A DNA stretch of 64,000 nt from Dipetalonema caudispina. Its lineage: Eukaryota > Nematoda > Chromadorea > Rhabditida > Onchocercidae. A program made the translations under genes and the position numbers. Shown here in pieces: positions 37,518-51,300 of this stretch (within the stretch, counting starts at the first letter, position 1; each line of letters begins with the position of its first letter). The notes under the pieces are model-generated. The model searched no databases, was not told where the DNA came from, and saw nothing but the letters and a program-made list of their open reading frames with translations. Location of the stretch: positions 61,650-125,649 of the forward strand of contig JABVXV010000178.1 of NCBI GenBank assembly GCA_013365325.1, written 5' to 3'.

Positions 37518-38293
37518 ATTATCATTTATGTGATATATCTTACTCTAACACATCATTTCACCTCATTTCCACGTTTCGAATTCTAGTCCTCGAAAGAAAT
37601 ATCTTTTCAACGGAAATCTTGGTTGCCCGCCACTCACTACAGCAATCTCGTGGCATTGGAAGGACGACTGCGGGATAAGAAGAAAAATTGTCACATCAAG
37701 TCGTTTCATCCACTTTTTAAACTGTTTATGGACAGACTATGTGAAAATTGAAGGTAAAACAGAATTGCCAGGAAAATGAAGTATCTTCACTGTGTGTATT
37801 GAAAAGTAGCGCTGACTAGTAATGCTTCCTATTCTTCTCTTGTGAACGCTCTAAAAAGCTAAATTTCTTACGGATTAAAAAGATATTATATCGATGCAAT
37901 TATTTTTGTTCACAGTTGTTTTTTGACTTTTTTTCGCTCGGTGCTATCCACTGCAGTGGAGACTGAGAACAAAAGTTTTCCAGTATTTCATGTGTGAATC
38001 TGTCAGGACCACATTTACCTTCATTTGTAAAATTTTTAAATGCCTTTCGTCTCCTGAAAAGTTAAGAAACTCTTTTCTCGTTATTGATTTCGATTCGTTC
38101 TTATGGGCATTTTTGCGTTTATCATTGCCATATTGGTGCAAAATATATTCAAATATCTATCGTATTTACACACAACATTGATCATGTGGTAAGCTTTTTT
38201 GAACATCAATGCAAGACTAAGTATGACAAAAATACTGTAGATAACGTGAACCACGTAATGCCCGTATGGAGATAATGTAAAATTAAGAACAAA
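37518..38293. other. Convergent 3' interval between PRL and THOC7
   Basis: About 780 bases between two converging stop codons. It should contain both 3' untranslated regions. No canonical AATAAA is obvious for either gene, and I see no further gene. Confidence 0.6.
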
Positions 38294-40761
38294 TTAAGCT
38301 TTTTCCTTCTTGGTGTCAGTGCTCGTGCCAACCAAGGTCTCGTCGTTATTCATTATTTCGTCATTCTCTTCGTCTGCAATTAGAGATGGTTGAAATATTT
38401 CTAGTATTTCTAATTGAAATATCGATAGGAAATAAACGAACAAAGTAGGATTCGAAGAACATTAGAAAAGAGTGCGAGGAGTAAAATAATATCTTCTGAA
38501 TGAGCTGAAAGCATACCTTTCAAAAATCTACAGAAGTTTGCCAATATGATATTAAAAGCATGCAGATGGTTGCGCCGGTCCGCTAGCTGGAAAGAACTTA
38601 ATGTAATGAATTAGCAAAGAATGATATAATTACCATACCTTATAATGTAAAAGATTATCATGTTGAAATACACAGCGACATGGAAGTCGATCAACCAGAT
38701 ATTTTGAATTAATGGATTATGCAGTGAATTATATACAAATACTGAATTATCAAACATTTGAAAGATTACGGTGATGAAGCGAAGTGTGAAAGCTTGCGGA
38801 AATAATATTTTGCAACTTAGAAATTTTGCAGTGTACTGTCAAGATATTTCTAAAGGTCATTAATTGACAACTGACGACATATGACAAGAAAAAATCAACG
38901 ATAAACAAACCTTCGCTTCTAAATTCCGTTGCTTCTCATGAAGTTCTTCAAGTTCCTTCTTGATTATCTCTAATTTCCTGCGATTTCAATTAGTATTAGA
39001 GAGATAACAGCACAACCACTTGGAGTATTTATTAGATGCATTAAAAAAAAAAAAAAGAAAAAGGAAAAAAATGCTCAGTATAAAAGCACAGCTAATCCCA
39101 TATTTCAATATATTCAAGAGTTGAAAAAAGGATTGAGAATTCTATAGATGTAACAAATTTTAAAGAGCTGCTGAATTTGCATTTCACTTTTTAACGCTTC
39201 TTTGTGCAGAACCATTTCGTACACGTAGAAATTCTTGAGAAAACGTTCAGTTATGAAGTAAAGTCACTATTTACTTTGCTTTGAATCTGTATTAAATTTA
39301 CTGAAATTAACATTTAGTGTGGGAATGAGAACTGAAAGGATTTTGTCTAAAAAATGAAATGCTTAAATTTTGTCGAGCATGAAGTGGTTTTGTACAGTGC
39401 AGCATTAAAATGTGAAAAGACTAGACGGTTTCGGTGAAATACTTAAAAAGCAGAATAATTACTAACTCATCGAGAACGAGGTCTTAACTTCGTCAAGAAA
39501 ACTGAACTGCTTCTAATCAGTTAACATCATAATGTTGGCATAAAATTGACATTTTTGTGAATTGCTTTTCAAAGTCTCAATTTCTTCTGGGAGATGATTC
39601 AAAGAAAAACAGTTATTCGATTAGAAGAGAGGAATAAGAAAAAACCTAGTGGTTTCTGGCCTAGATGGCACTTTCTCAATCATCTTGGCCAATAATTCAT
39701 ATTCTTCTTTATTTTTTCGCATTCCTTTCGCAACTGACAACTCTTTTTTTGCAGTGGACATCTTTTCATTCGCCTTTATAATTTCTTGCTCTATAATAAT
39801 TTAAAAATCTTTAATTAATAAGTCAAACAGCAAATTGAATCGTTGATTTTCTTCTGATATTAAAAAAAACTTAGAATGTTGCTGGATGCTGCTGTGTACG
39901 GAATAATAAACAATAATGTGGGGATATTTGCTATTGCTTAAATTTGGAGGCACCATGCACAAGCTATCCGTACTATCTCCAGCCTTTAAGAATAGAATAA
40001 AGCACAATTTAAATGAATAATCTTGAAGGACAAGAGTTGGAAAATATCGAAAAACGACTAGCCTTTCTTACCTTTAACTTTAAAAAAGAAAAAAAAATGT
40101 TGCTGTACAATCAACTAAAAGATCATACCAAAAAATGTATGATAAGAAGTCGTGTGAAAAGGTGTACAACAACTCTTTTACGGAAGAATAATATCAAGCG
40201 TATAGTTCTATAATTATGAGGAAATGTTTATGCAGAAAAACTGGATATCTCCAGTGACATATGGTTGAAATGACATATGATTTACATCAGGCATTTCATT
40301 TCTGACTGATGTTGTTAAATAAGTGACTTAAAAAAATAAAACAGAACTACCTATATGATTGGTAAGCATAGCATACTCCTGTATCTGCCGCTCGTTCATT
40401 GCAGAAATTAACACTTGTTTTTTCATAGCAGTTTCAGCCGCATCCAATGTTTTCATAATACGTGGTAGTAAGCTAAACATAACTATGCAATTAACATTTT
40501 GAATCCCACTCCATCGAACATTCTTCTATCTTTTCTTGAGAATTATCCAGAACTTTGATAAAAACATCCAGAATTTTCGAACTGCACAGAACAGATGAGA
40601 AAAGAGGTCTCAGAACTATTGCGCAAATTATATAACCTTTGTGATGGCTCCGGCTCCTTAATAAGTTTCAGTAGTAATGTAAGAATAGTCACGAACCGAC
40701 GATCATCACCACCACCATCTCCATCAGCCACCAACTTCCGGATAATGCACTCCTCATTCAT
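38294..40761 (-). CDS. THOC7: THO complex subunit 7 (THOC7), complete
   Basis: Coiled-coil subunit of the THO part of the TREX complex, which couples transcription to mRNA packaging and export in the nucleus. Six exons join in frame: 40637-40761, 40351-40472, 39646-39790, 38911-38977, 38517-38586 and 38294-38373. They encode 202 residues (human 204). The family signature near the start is RKLVADGDGGGDDRR, matching the IDGDGAGDDRR block of animal THOC7. The middle exons carry long heptad-rich helices, including AKGMRKNKEEYELLAKMI, which matches the RKNRQEYDALAKVI block. The C-terminus is acidic and then Lys-rich. The Met at 40761 was chosen because the family begins about ten residues before the DGDG motif; the frame is open further upstream. 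eL29 lies upstream on the same strand. Confidence 0.93.
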
Positions 40762-41148
40762 CTCTCTTGAAGTTATAGATGACTTACGAAAATTTGTACA
40801 AAGCAAAAAAAAATTCCGAAACTTCAGGTACGATTTAATAAAAATAAGTCGAATCTCAAACTAAGAGTTCAAGTAAAACTTAAAACATACAAGAAACGTG
40901 ATTGTTTCAAAGGTAAAAAAAGGAACCGTAGGAACTATAGATGCAATCAACAAACAATGTTTCGGAAAGCAATATCCCCACCAACTCAGCTAATAAGAAC
41001 TGTTTTCGATGAAATAATACAGTTCCACAAGTAAAATCTGCAGAAAAATTTGTACAGCTTGTGTAAAACACAGTATGCAATCAATGCTGTTAACAGTTTA
41101 CTGATACCATAACACAAAACAATCAAATGATCATAAAATTAATCCGTT

Positions 41149-41881
41149 CTAAGCTTTAGATTCCTTCTTTTGCTGCTGATGCCGCTTGTTATGCTTCTTG
41201 GCGAATCGAAGATTTCGCAAAAACTTCTGATCAACTCCTTTCATAGACATGAAACGATGTTTTTTCGGCCTCTTAATACCATTCCTGTGATCTTTTCTAT
41301 CTGAAACCATCAGTGCTATACCTCAGGATGTCAACACTTAGGTATCCACAAAATCGTCTAAGACTCCACACATCATGTGTAGTAGTAATGAAGACTAGAT
41401 GGCATCTATACATGATCAAAAGTATACCTAAGAAGCTTTTAAAGTAGCACGAAAAGAACTGTTTTCAGTCCAAAATAACAAATTGCTAACAATCTAATCA
41501 GAACATAATTTATAAATAGGAGCATAACTTAAATTACATCTTTCGCTCTATATTAATAGCACCATTTCCAACTCAATGGTATCCAAAGCCACTTCATAAT
41601 TAAGTGAAAATATTTACCACTACGAAGCATCCAACTGATTATTCTTTAAAAAAGAACGATACATTTTGAAGTAATGAATTTCATTTCAGATTTCAAAAAA
41701 CTGCAACAATATTACTTTTCCTGACAGTAACAAATTTCAGCTGAGATCCTCCATCATAGACAAAACAGAACTTGCACAATCTATCGATATTTCTCGATTA
41801 TAATAGAACGCTATAAGTTCAAATGAATAAAAACGAAAACATACTTTGATTATGACTTGTGTGATTCTTCGATTTTGCCAT
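41149..41881 (-). CDS. rpl-29: 60S ribosomal protein eL29, complete
   Basis: Small basic protein of the large ribosomal subunit. Two exons, 41845-41881 and 41149-41300, join in phase to give 62 residues, a normal length for the short nematode form. The N-terminus [20 protein letters not shown] and the core [18 protein letters not shown] are nearly invariant in the family. The tail is Lys/Gln-rich. The 12-codon first exon is easily missed by ORF finding. THOC7 follows on the same strand, with its ATG 387 bases beyond this stop codon, so the two could be co-transcribed. Confidence 0.95.
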
Positions 41882-44800
41882 ACTACTCCTGGCTATCTAA
41901 CTGATTGTATCCTGGAAGTAATTAGTCTAACAGTGAAATATGAAACCATATAAAAAATAGAAAAAAATGTTCATACATCTTTAGCACTCATATTCCATCA
42001 TGTACCCTTTGACCTAAAAATTTATACTCCTCATCCATGGCCAAACTTGAACAACACTACTATACGAAGATATTAGAGAAATAAAATACTAATGAGTTTG
42101 TACAACAATCTACATCCCACAAAGCCTTGCAATATCCTCAAATTTATTTCGCTTGAAAACTTTTGACACTTGACCCCTCCCAAACTTTAAAACTTCCCTC
42201 CATAGAAAACCTAACAAAAATAACTCGCTGTACAACAACGATACTAATCCATCGGGTCACTGTGAAAAAAGTTTGTTCCGTAGAAAAGTGCTAAGCATTC
42301 CATACATAATTAAGAAATAGTTTCGAACTAGAAAGAAATAACCTTTATTTATCAACATTATATCTTTACAACAATGAACACTAGGCCTTTTTCTTTTTTT
42401 TTTTACTAGCAGTATTATTACATTTGAAATTTAATTTAAACTTTAATATTATTAGAACCAATTACAGTAAGCATTATTCAGTAATAATTTTTGTATTACT
42501 TTCTAGCAAAAAAATTTATGATGTAAAAAATGTGTTAATGATTGAATCTCTTGGTTACTGATCATTGTTAGCCAAATCAATACAATATGTTATTATCATA
42601 GCTAAAAATTTGAATATATGTTGATACATCTAATCTACATTCGATCATTTATCGTAATTTTGTACGAAATTCATGAATATTTCAGATAAGAATGAGGGGG
42701 GAAAAAAACGGCCAAACGATATATTTAGTTAATTACTTCATGATCCATTATAATTAGGATAACTTTTATGAGAATATTATAGCTGATCTTGAATGATGAT
42801 TAATTAAGCATCATTTGTTGAATGATATGTTATAATGAAAAAAATTTCATTCTAGCAGCTGTGTAACAGATATTTTTTCAGGCATTTTTTTTTTTTTTAA
42901 TAAATAAAAAGAAAAGGAAAAATGAATAAAGGAATATGTTAATATTTTCTGTGTATTTTTTTCTACTATTTACTATTTCTACTTCTTTTTTCTCATTTTC
43001 TTTTTTTTTTTTGTTGAAAGGAGTTTAGAAAAAAAATATTTCTCCTCTTTCAAAATATTTTAAATACATTTTTTTTTGATTACTATAGCATTTACAATAG
43101 TTTTTTTGTTAAGGTAAAATATTACGAAATGGAATAATCATTACTTTAATTAATTTTATCTTTACTAAAATTTGAATTATAATTATTTAAGACTAACATT
43201 CTTTTCACTGCTAATATTTCAAAATAAAATTTATTCGTAAAAATGATCGAATCAGGCAATCATTTCTAAAACATGATAAACTGAATGAGTAAATGATTTG
43301 TCAATTAAAAGGATTTTTTTCATTTCAAATTTTTTTTATAATTTCTGCAGCTAGTGTTTTCTTGTTTGCTTAAATTAATTTCATTTTCATAAATGTACCT
43401 TTAATAAGATAATTTTAGATTGATGATAATCTTAAAGACTGTAAGTTTCCTATAAAATTTTTCCCAAAATTCACTTCATTGATACTTATGGTAATTTTGT
43501 ATTAGTGATTTGGATTCCACATAGAATATTTAATATTATTTCTATTTACTCAATTGGCTCATAAATTTAAATAATTGGAAGCTTATCAAAATTGTTAGCT
43601 ACAACTTATTTTCCTACTTTTATTGTCAGATCATACTTTTCACAGCGGATGATTGAATCAGAAGGATCAAATAGTTTGCATGATTTTTTGCGCGAGATTA
43701 TTGGAAGCATATGTAAATTAGCGATAAATGAGCAACAAAAATAACTTTATCGAAGGATGATACTATTCTGTTGTTCATTTTATGTATTATTTGTTGCCTA
43801 CTTACACATCAATTATTATTTGAGATATTTTATAAATTATTTATTTAACAAAGAAATGTAATAATGTCATTTACATTCACTAATATTGCCTACAGAATTA
43901 ATTTACGTACAAATACACACGTATTTTTACGTTAAATATTCCAACAATGACAAAAGAAATATCAGGGTATTTTGATTTTTGAGAATTTCAAATGTTCAAT
44001 TTTTAATTAATGCTTCTTTTGTTGTCTATATACAGATATCCTTATCATTACAATCATCGTATTCGTATTCCATTCATGAGAGAATCTTGCAACTGTACAA
44101 GACGAGTTGTAGTTATGTAATTTTTTTTTTTTCTTGAATTTAATAAAATAAAAGTTTAATTACAATTCATTTTTTAACATCACTTCATTCCTTATCTCAC
44201 TGTGCATGCCAAAAATATGAGATTTCAAAAAATAAGCATAATTTTGAAAATTAGGAAGGATAGGGAAAAGTACGGTATGTGAAAATAATAAAGAAAATGA
44301 TAAGGCAGTTTTAGAACATTATTAGACAACTTATTAACTGAAGAACATATATAAATAGATAGATGTATCATATCAGTAAATCATTAATTGAAATTGCTAA
44401 ATATAGCTAAAAATTTTAGCTTAAAATGGAAAATTCAATTGGAATTCGAGAATAAAATTGATCTATACCAATAAAATGTAATTAAAAATGAATGAGAAAT
44501 TCAATGATTGCTACATATCATTTGTAAATAGTTAGAGAAAAGAAAATACTGATCAGTGAATAAACAAAACATCAACAATGGAAGGAAGAGCAATTAGGTA
44601 AAGTTAACAATATGATACATCATGACTAAAAACAATGATTCAAAATTTAAGAAAACTTTGGCAAAAAAAGATTTAGCAAAAATTACCAATTGGCACTTAA
44701 TTGTAAGAAATTAAATTTTAGCAATGTTACTCTGGCAAAAGAATTAATCTGCAATTATCACTAACAATTCTATTTGATAAAGAAATTTTTTTTAAAATTG

Positions 44801-45338
44801 TTGTTGTACAAAATAATACCTTATCGTTATTGTAATTAACGCATATACTGCTAAGAATTTTTAGACTAAATTTGAAAAAAAAAAAAAACAGAAATTATAC
44901 CTTTTATGAATTAATAATATTAGAAAAACAAGTAGTAATAGTCGAGAATTTAATTAAAATTTGACAAAAACCTGAATGGAACATTGCTAGATTTAATAGG
45001 ATAATAACAACAACATATTATGATTCAAAAATACTACAATAGCGTAGTTATCGAGAAAAAAAGAAGACTGGAAAGTTCTATCTAAACATATCTATGTGAT
45101 ATCATTATAGTGAAAAAAGTATATAGAAATTTAAAAACAAAAAAAAAAAAAAAAGATTGACAAAGACCATTCGTTGGGAAGAACAACAATTTGCAATCAT
45201 TAGATGCAAAAATTCGAAACATCTAATAATAAAACAATGAGTAATATTTTGTAAGCTAGCAGAAAGCATAAAGATTTTTGGACTTGAAAGAAGAGATATC
45301 CAAAATTGATCAATCATTTTCAAAGTTCAAAATGAGTT
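41882..45338. other. Intergenic AT-rich spacer
   Basis: About 3.5 kb between the eL29 start and the stop of the long coiled-coil gene. It should hold the eL29 promoter and the 3' untranslated region of the long gene. It is AT-rich with short poly(T) runs. I see no exon or RNA gene. Confidence 0.6.
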
Positions 45339-48300
45339 TTATATCTCACTGGTTTTTGCTGTTTTCTTTACTTTCTTTTTGATCCGAATTTTGCTTGTTG
45401 ATTTCTTAGTAAGCGACGGTGATGTATGAGAATCCTGTAGTATTTTCATTTTAAATGGCAAATTCATCTCATAATAGAAAATTTGAAATTTTAAAATAAA
45501 GTCAACAATTCTAAATAGAATGGCTTAATTTTCCGTCAATATTTTAAATTTATTGCCATAGAGATTATCATATTTAACCAAATTTAAATTCGAATAAATA
45601 TTTATGCAAATAGTTCTACATATTTTAAATCAACTTTGTAAGAAGCGAATAAAAGCACTTCAATCTATATTTCTCTAAATATTCGAAAGTATTCCGTGTT
45701 TGGGTCTAACTATGTAAATTCATCATAATCAACAATAATGATATTTTAGGAAGTGGGAAAAGTGAGTGAGCAAAATAATTGAAATCATGAATATCATTTA
45801 GTAAATCTATTGTATTGCTACCATTTTCCATATCCGATTTTGCAAATACCATGAAGTATGTAAATACCGTTATGATCGTACAACACAAATAAGTGTAAGC
45901 TGTTGCAATTATCCTTGATACAAAATTGATTTGTTTTCTTAAAGATTTGGAAAATTTCCTTCATTAAAACTTTAACTTCTCATAGCGTACAAATAAATGT
46001 TTTAATTTACTGAAACAAAAAAAAAAAAAAAAAAAATTATGAAAAACATATATATCTTACCGTTTTTTCTCCTAATTTTTCAAGCATTTCAATTTTCTGA
46101 TCAACATTCATACCACTTTCATTTTCACGTCTAATGCTTTGACCACTTTCCGTCGAATTATCCCTGTATCTTTTTAAGTTTGACCTACTCAAACTTCGTC
46201 GTACACGTTCAACTATTTTTGTTTCTGGAAATAAATTATAAAAGCACGAAATTCTACTGACATTTCTGGTAATTTCAACTGTGAATTTAACTATGCTAAT
46301 TACTTGATGAAAAATAATTTATAGTTTCAATATATCATAAAACAAAATGAGTCTATTTGAGTGTTGTCGCATACAACAATTTTTTGCATGTAAGAATAAT
46401 TCTTGAATTGATTATCACTTATTATTTAACCAATACATCTTAAACGTCTAAAGGTGATGGCGAAATTTTACGTACGACATTTGCGATTAATCGAAGTAAT
46501 CCGATCGTTAGTATTATAGCTTATTCATGATATAGACGTAATGATGTTTTTTCTGGGGGGGGATTTTCTTGGAGTTTCCGAAAAATTTAAATATTACTTG
46601 AAAGATGAAGTAATCTTACTCATAATTTTGAATGGATTTCGACTTCCGCGAGATACATTTCCAAACGGTGATTGGCTACCCATTAGTTCCTCAATATGAC
46701 TGAGTGATGTATTCCGGCCAAGTACAGTTACTGCTACTGGTGATGGTGCTGAAGGTGTTAAAACCTGAAATCATAAATAAATCCATTTAATTTTAATTTT
46801 AATTTTGATTTTTTTCAAAAAAAAAAAAAAAAAAAATACATACACGTTTTGCAGCAGCACTTCCAATACCTTTCCCTATTTCAGTGGTTTCAACGGAACG
46901 TGATTTACGTATGCCAAACAATGATCGCTTTGAATCTGATGCATTTGCTTCCATTTTTTCAAATGCTTTTGCCATTAGACGTACTGATGGTTGAGTACCA
47001 CGAGCTAGCTCAGCTCGACGAATATCATATAAAATATTCGTCCCTGTAATTAATTCATTACATTGAGATGATCGAATGATGCTTTAGACTTAGCGTATTT
47101 ATTTTATTCTTAATTCTCAGAGAGAATTTTTTTTTTTAATAAAAAAAAACTCAGAGATTCTCTCATACACATTTTATTATTGTAAATATCTAAGCGTTGA
47201 ATAAAAATTACCTTGGAAATTACAAATTGCAAAAGCATTTCAAAATGAATATAACCAAAATTTTATAAAAATTAGTTTACTTATGCTTTTTAATCTAAAG
47301 GAATGTAAACTTTTATATTACCGGTACTGTTTGTTCTCAAATGCAACTGTCCGGTTGATGAATCTTCACCATCGTCCAGATCATACGATGAAAAATCGTT
47401 GTCATCATGCCGTTCACGTGATGCGGAACGTAAAATGCTTTTAGGAATGTAATGAAGACGGCCATCTTTATCGTATTCAACTGCCATTTCCTTGTCTGAA
47501 ACAGTACTGTCCATTTTTCAAAATTTTGCTATGAATTATGTAAAGAAATTGTAAATTGTAAAATTTAAAAATTATTTAATTCGGAGATATTTCGGAACTA
47601 AAAATTCCTGAAAGAAATGATTGGAAATACTTATTAAATAGAGTTTCGTTTGATGCAAAGAAGTGGAATTACTTAGGATAAAAGTTGGTGGTGGATCTGG
47701 GAATGGTGAAATTTTCTTAATTGGCGATTGTGTTCCATTAGCCATTGCTTCTAACTGCCGAATTTCAACGGCTGAGTTACTTTCGCTTAGTTGCTTCACT
47801 GTTGCTGTTAGCCTAAAGCTTGTGTTAATCTTGAAAATTAAGCAAACTGATAAATTTAACAGAAATTAATGAAATTTAATAATGTAAAGAGTATAGAAAT
47901 TGAAATATTTAACCAAGTTGGCAGCACTTTTTTTAACAATTATTTCCTAATAACTTTATATTTTCTAAAGTTAAAACAGTTGCATAGGTAATTGAATGAA
48001 AAATTATAAAAAGTTGGATGCTTAAATACATTTGTGAAAAATTTAAACAGGGAAAAAAATATAAAAGATTGCTCTATAACTGGTATCAATCATTTTTTCC
48101 CATATACTGCAACAAGTTATGCATAAAATACGATACTTGTATGATGATGTCGGAAGAGTGCTATAGGAATAGAATCGTGTAGGAGCCGATGATTGTAAAG
48201 TTGCATCAGATGGTGCTTGCGATATAGCATCAGATTCACTTTCGACCGTTGTAGGACTTTCATCAGTTTTACTTTGTTTTTTTCTATTGCTGAAAATTCG

Positions 48301-51300
48301 GCAAATCTTTCAGGAATTAGAAAGATTTCTTTCTACATAGCAAAAAAAAGTATACCGATAATCTGATTTAAAAGGGGGAGATATAGACGTTAAGTTAATC
48401 ATAAATCTAATTTTATATAAATGATTATGATGATCATTAAGTATTTTAATTCAATACTAAAAAGCGACATCAATTTTTCATTTCCATGAAAATAATAATG
48501 TATCCGTTGATCATCATATCCATCTATAGTTTACACATTGTAATGCAATACTGAATACAAATAAAAAAAAAAAAAAAGAACCTGATCATAAGTGATTGAT
48601 ATTCTTCCTCTTTCATTTGTTTTAGTTGAGAAATAAAAGCTTTCAAATTATTCAATGAATCCTTTTCAATATTTGATGATTTACTAAGCGATTCGATTAG
48701 TATTTGCAGCTAAATATTAAAATAACAATTCATTATTACAAAGTAATTGTTACTATTTTAGATGAATTATAGCAACAGCATTTTTTTTTTCTTCAAATAT
48801 AAATAAAATTGGATATGAATGAATAAAATAAAGTGTATATATCCCTGATCATTTCAAAAAACAAAAAAAAAAAAGGGAAAAATAATGATCATGTAAAAAT
48901 TACCATTTTAAAATTTTCTTGTTTATTTATAGAAAATATGCTGAGGAAATGAAATAGTTAAACAAAATAGTTAAAATAATCGGAATAGCATGGATAATAT
49001 GAATTAAATAAAATATTACCTGTTCAATAATTAATGAAAATTTGTATTTCCTTGTTAATCGATGAACTTCATTTAGATTCAATATTTCTTGTAATCTTTC
49101 AAGTTCACTTTCTAAAAATTCTTTTGCACCCAATTGCATATCACGAGCTTCCATTAAATTTCGTTGACTTATTTCCAATACTTTGATCTGTTCACGTAGC
49201 TAAAAATTTTTACATTTATTTTCATTCACTTATCCATTGTTAATAGAATTTTATTATAGATTGTGGTAAAAATTTTTTATAATTTAAAATGTGAAAATCT
49301 AACTTACATTTTTGATAGTTCTTTCTGATTCCTGTTGTTTGGTGAGATTTTCATTCAGAAGTTCTTTCATTTTCATATTTAATCTTTCCACTTCTTTTGC
49401 ATAAAAATTTTGATATTCCGCATATTTCTTTTGAACCATTTCGGCAGTTTTCAATGCACTTTCCGTTACCTATAATACTTTCTTTTATGATAAAAATGGT
49501 AAAAATATTAAGCTAATTTGAAAGTAGACAAAAAACATTACCTTAAGTGGAAATAACAAAAAAAATGAAAAGAGTAAGCATTTATATTGATGAAGGGAAA
49601 AGGAAATTTTATCGTCTTCTATTTGACAATATGAGGAGAAATTTCATTGTTGAAATTACTACGCATAGATTATTTATGCATAAAGACACGTGAAATCCCA
49701 TGCAATCTAGCACTACGTAAAATTTTACGAGTCTTTACGTGTAAGTAATCTATGGTTTATGATTTTATTAGCATACTTTGATTGAAAGGTAACACTGAAT
49801 CAAAGCTAATAAAGCTTAACACTTCAAAACACATCACTTCCATCACAAATAACTCAACTCAAAGTTAGACTAATTAAACTCAAATAATAACCTTGGCATT
49901 TTGTGTATCACTAATGCTATTATTAGTCGAAGTTGCAGTTTTCCTCGGCTTAATATGAGCTTTTTCAACATTCCATAAGGCACGATCAGCTTCATGAGTC
50001 TCTTTTGCCAATTTCAAATCGGCATTCAATTTGATCACTTCTTCCTTTAAATCTTCTATCTGTTTGACCTAAAACAAAAGCTTTTTTTTTGAATTATATT
50101 TTGATGTCTTATCCAAAAGTTATTGTATCATATAGCAACGAATGAAGAGTTAAAAAAAAAACTTCAAAATTTGAAATTTCTCAAATTTACGAAATTTTGC
50201 ACAGAGACAAAAATGAAAAGCTCAAAGTATACCATATCGGTGCTTCTTCGCTCTAATTCCTTATGTCGTTTTATATCACTTTCTCCACGATGTTTTTCCT
50301 CCGATACTTTCCTTTCAAATGTATGCAATGCTTCACGATGATAATCACGATCTCGTCGAGCTTGTACCAAATAAAAACATACTTTTTAATTGTCAAATAC
50401 ATGAAATATTGAAATGATATCAGTGATACGTAATAGTGATATGTGATAGTGATACGTGATATCAGTGAAGTATATACCTGTGAATGCAATGATTTATTCG
50501 TATCTTCCATGATTCGCATTCGACTTGCAAATTTTTGCTGTAATGCGTCAAGTTCTACGTTACGAATCTGTAATATTTTTGTGTTTATCTTAAAATAATC
50601 CTTCATTATCAACGAATAAATAACAAAAAACTAAATGAAGTATATGATTCAAATTATATCATTCTTTTATAAAATGCGATTAAATAGAATAACGAATTTT
50701 TATATTCAGTAAAATAAAAAATAGTATTAAATAAACGATGAAATTAAGTAAGATATTTTCGATAATTGTTTCTGTTGCTAACATCTGCATATTCCTTTTC
50801 CATGTTAAAACTTCCATATTTCAATAAGAATTAGTAATGATCATCCAATAGATATTGATGATCATTAGTGATTTTTACTGAAATATATAAGTTATCAATG
50901 ATACCTTTTCTTCTTGTCTTGCTTTATGTAATAAATCATTTTTATCTTTTGTCCATTTTTGTTGTAAAGAGGCAAGTTCCATGCGTAAATCTTCATTATC
51001 CCGTTTTGCATCTATGATTTGATTCGTCAACTCTTTGTTCTGAACAATAATACACTGATTTAAAATAATTTTAATTTTTAAAATTAGAATAAAATTGAAA
51101 TCATTTGCCAAGAAAAGTACTATGCATAACAAGTATCAGTAGAGTAAAGCTTAAGAATGAGAAATGTACCAATTTTTGATACGATTAGATTAGAAAGTAT
51201 AAAAAGAATTGTAAAGTTTATTGAATAAAAGGTCATAAGAGCTAAATAATAAATCAAAAAATAATAACCTTCTTTTGTAGAGTTAAAATTTGATCGTTCA

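Noticed and set aside
40013..40213. 66-codon plus-strand frame inside THOC7
   Set aside because: Lys-rich shadow frame in an intron, opposite to the real gene.
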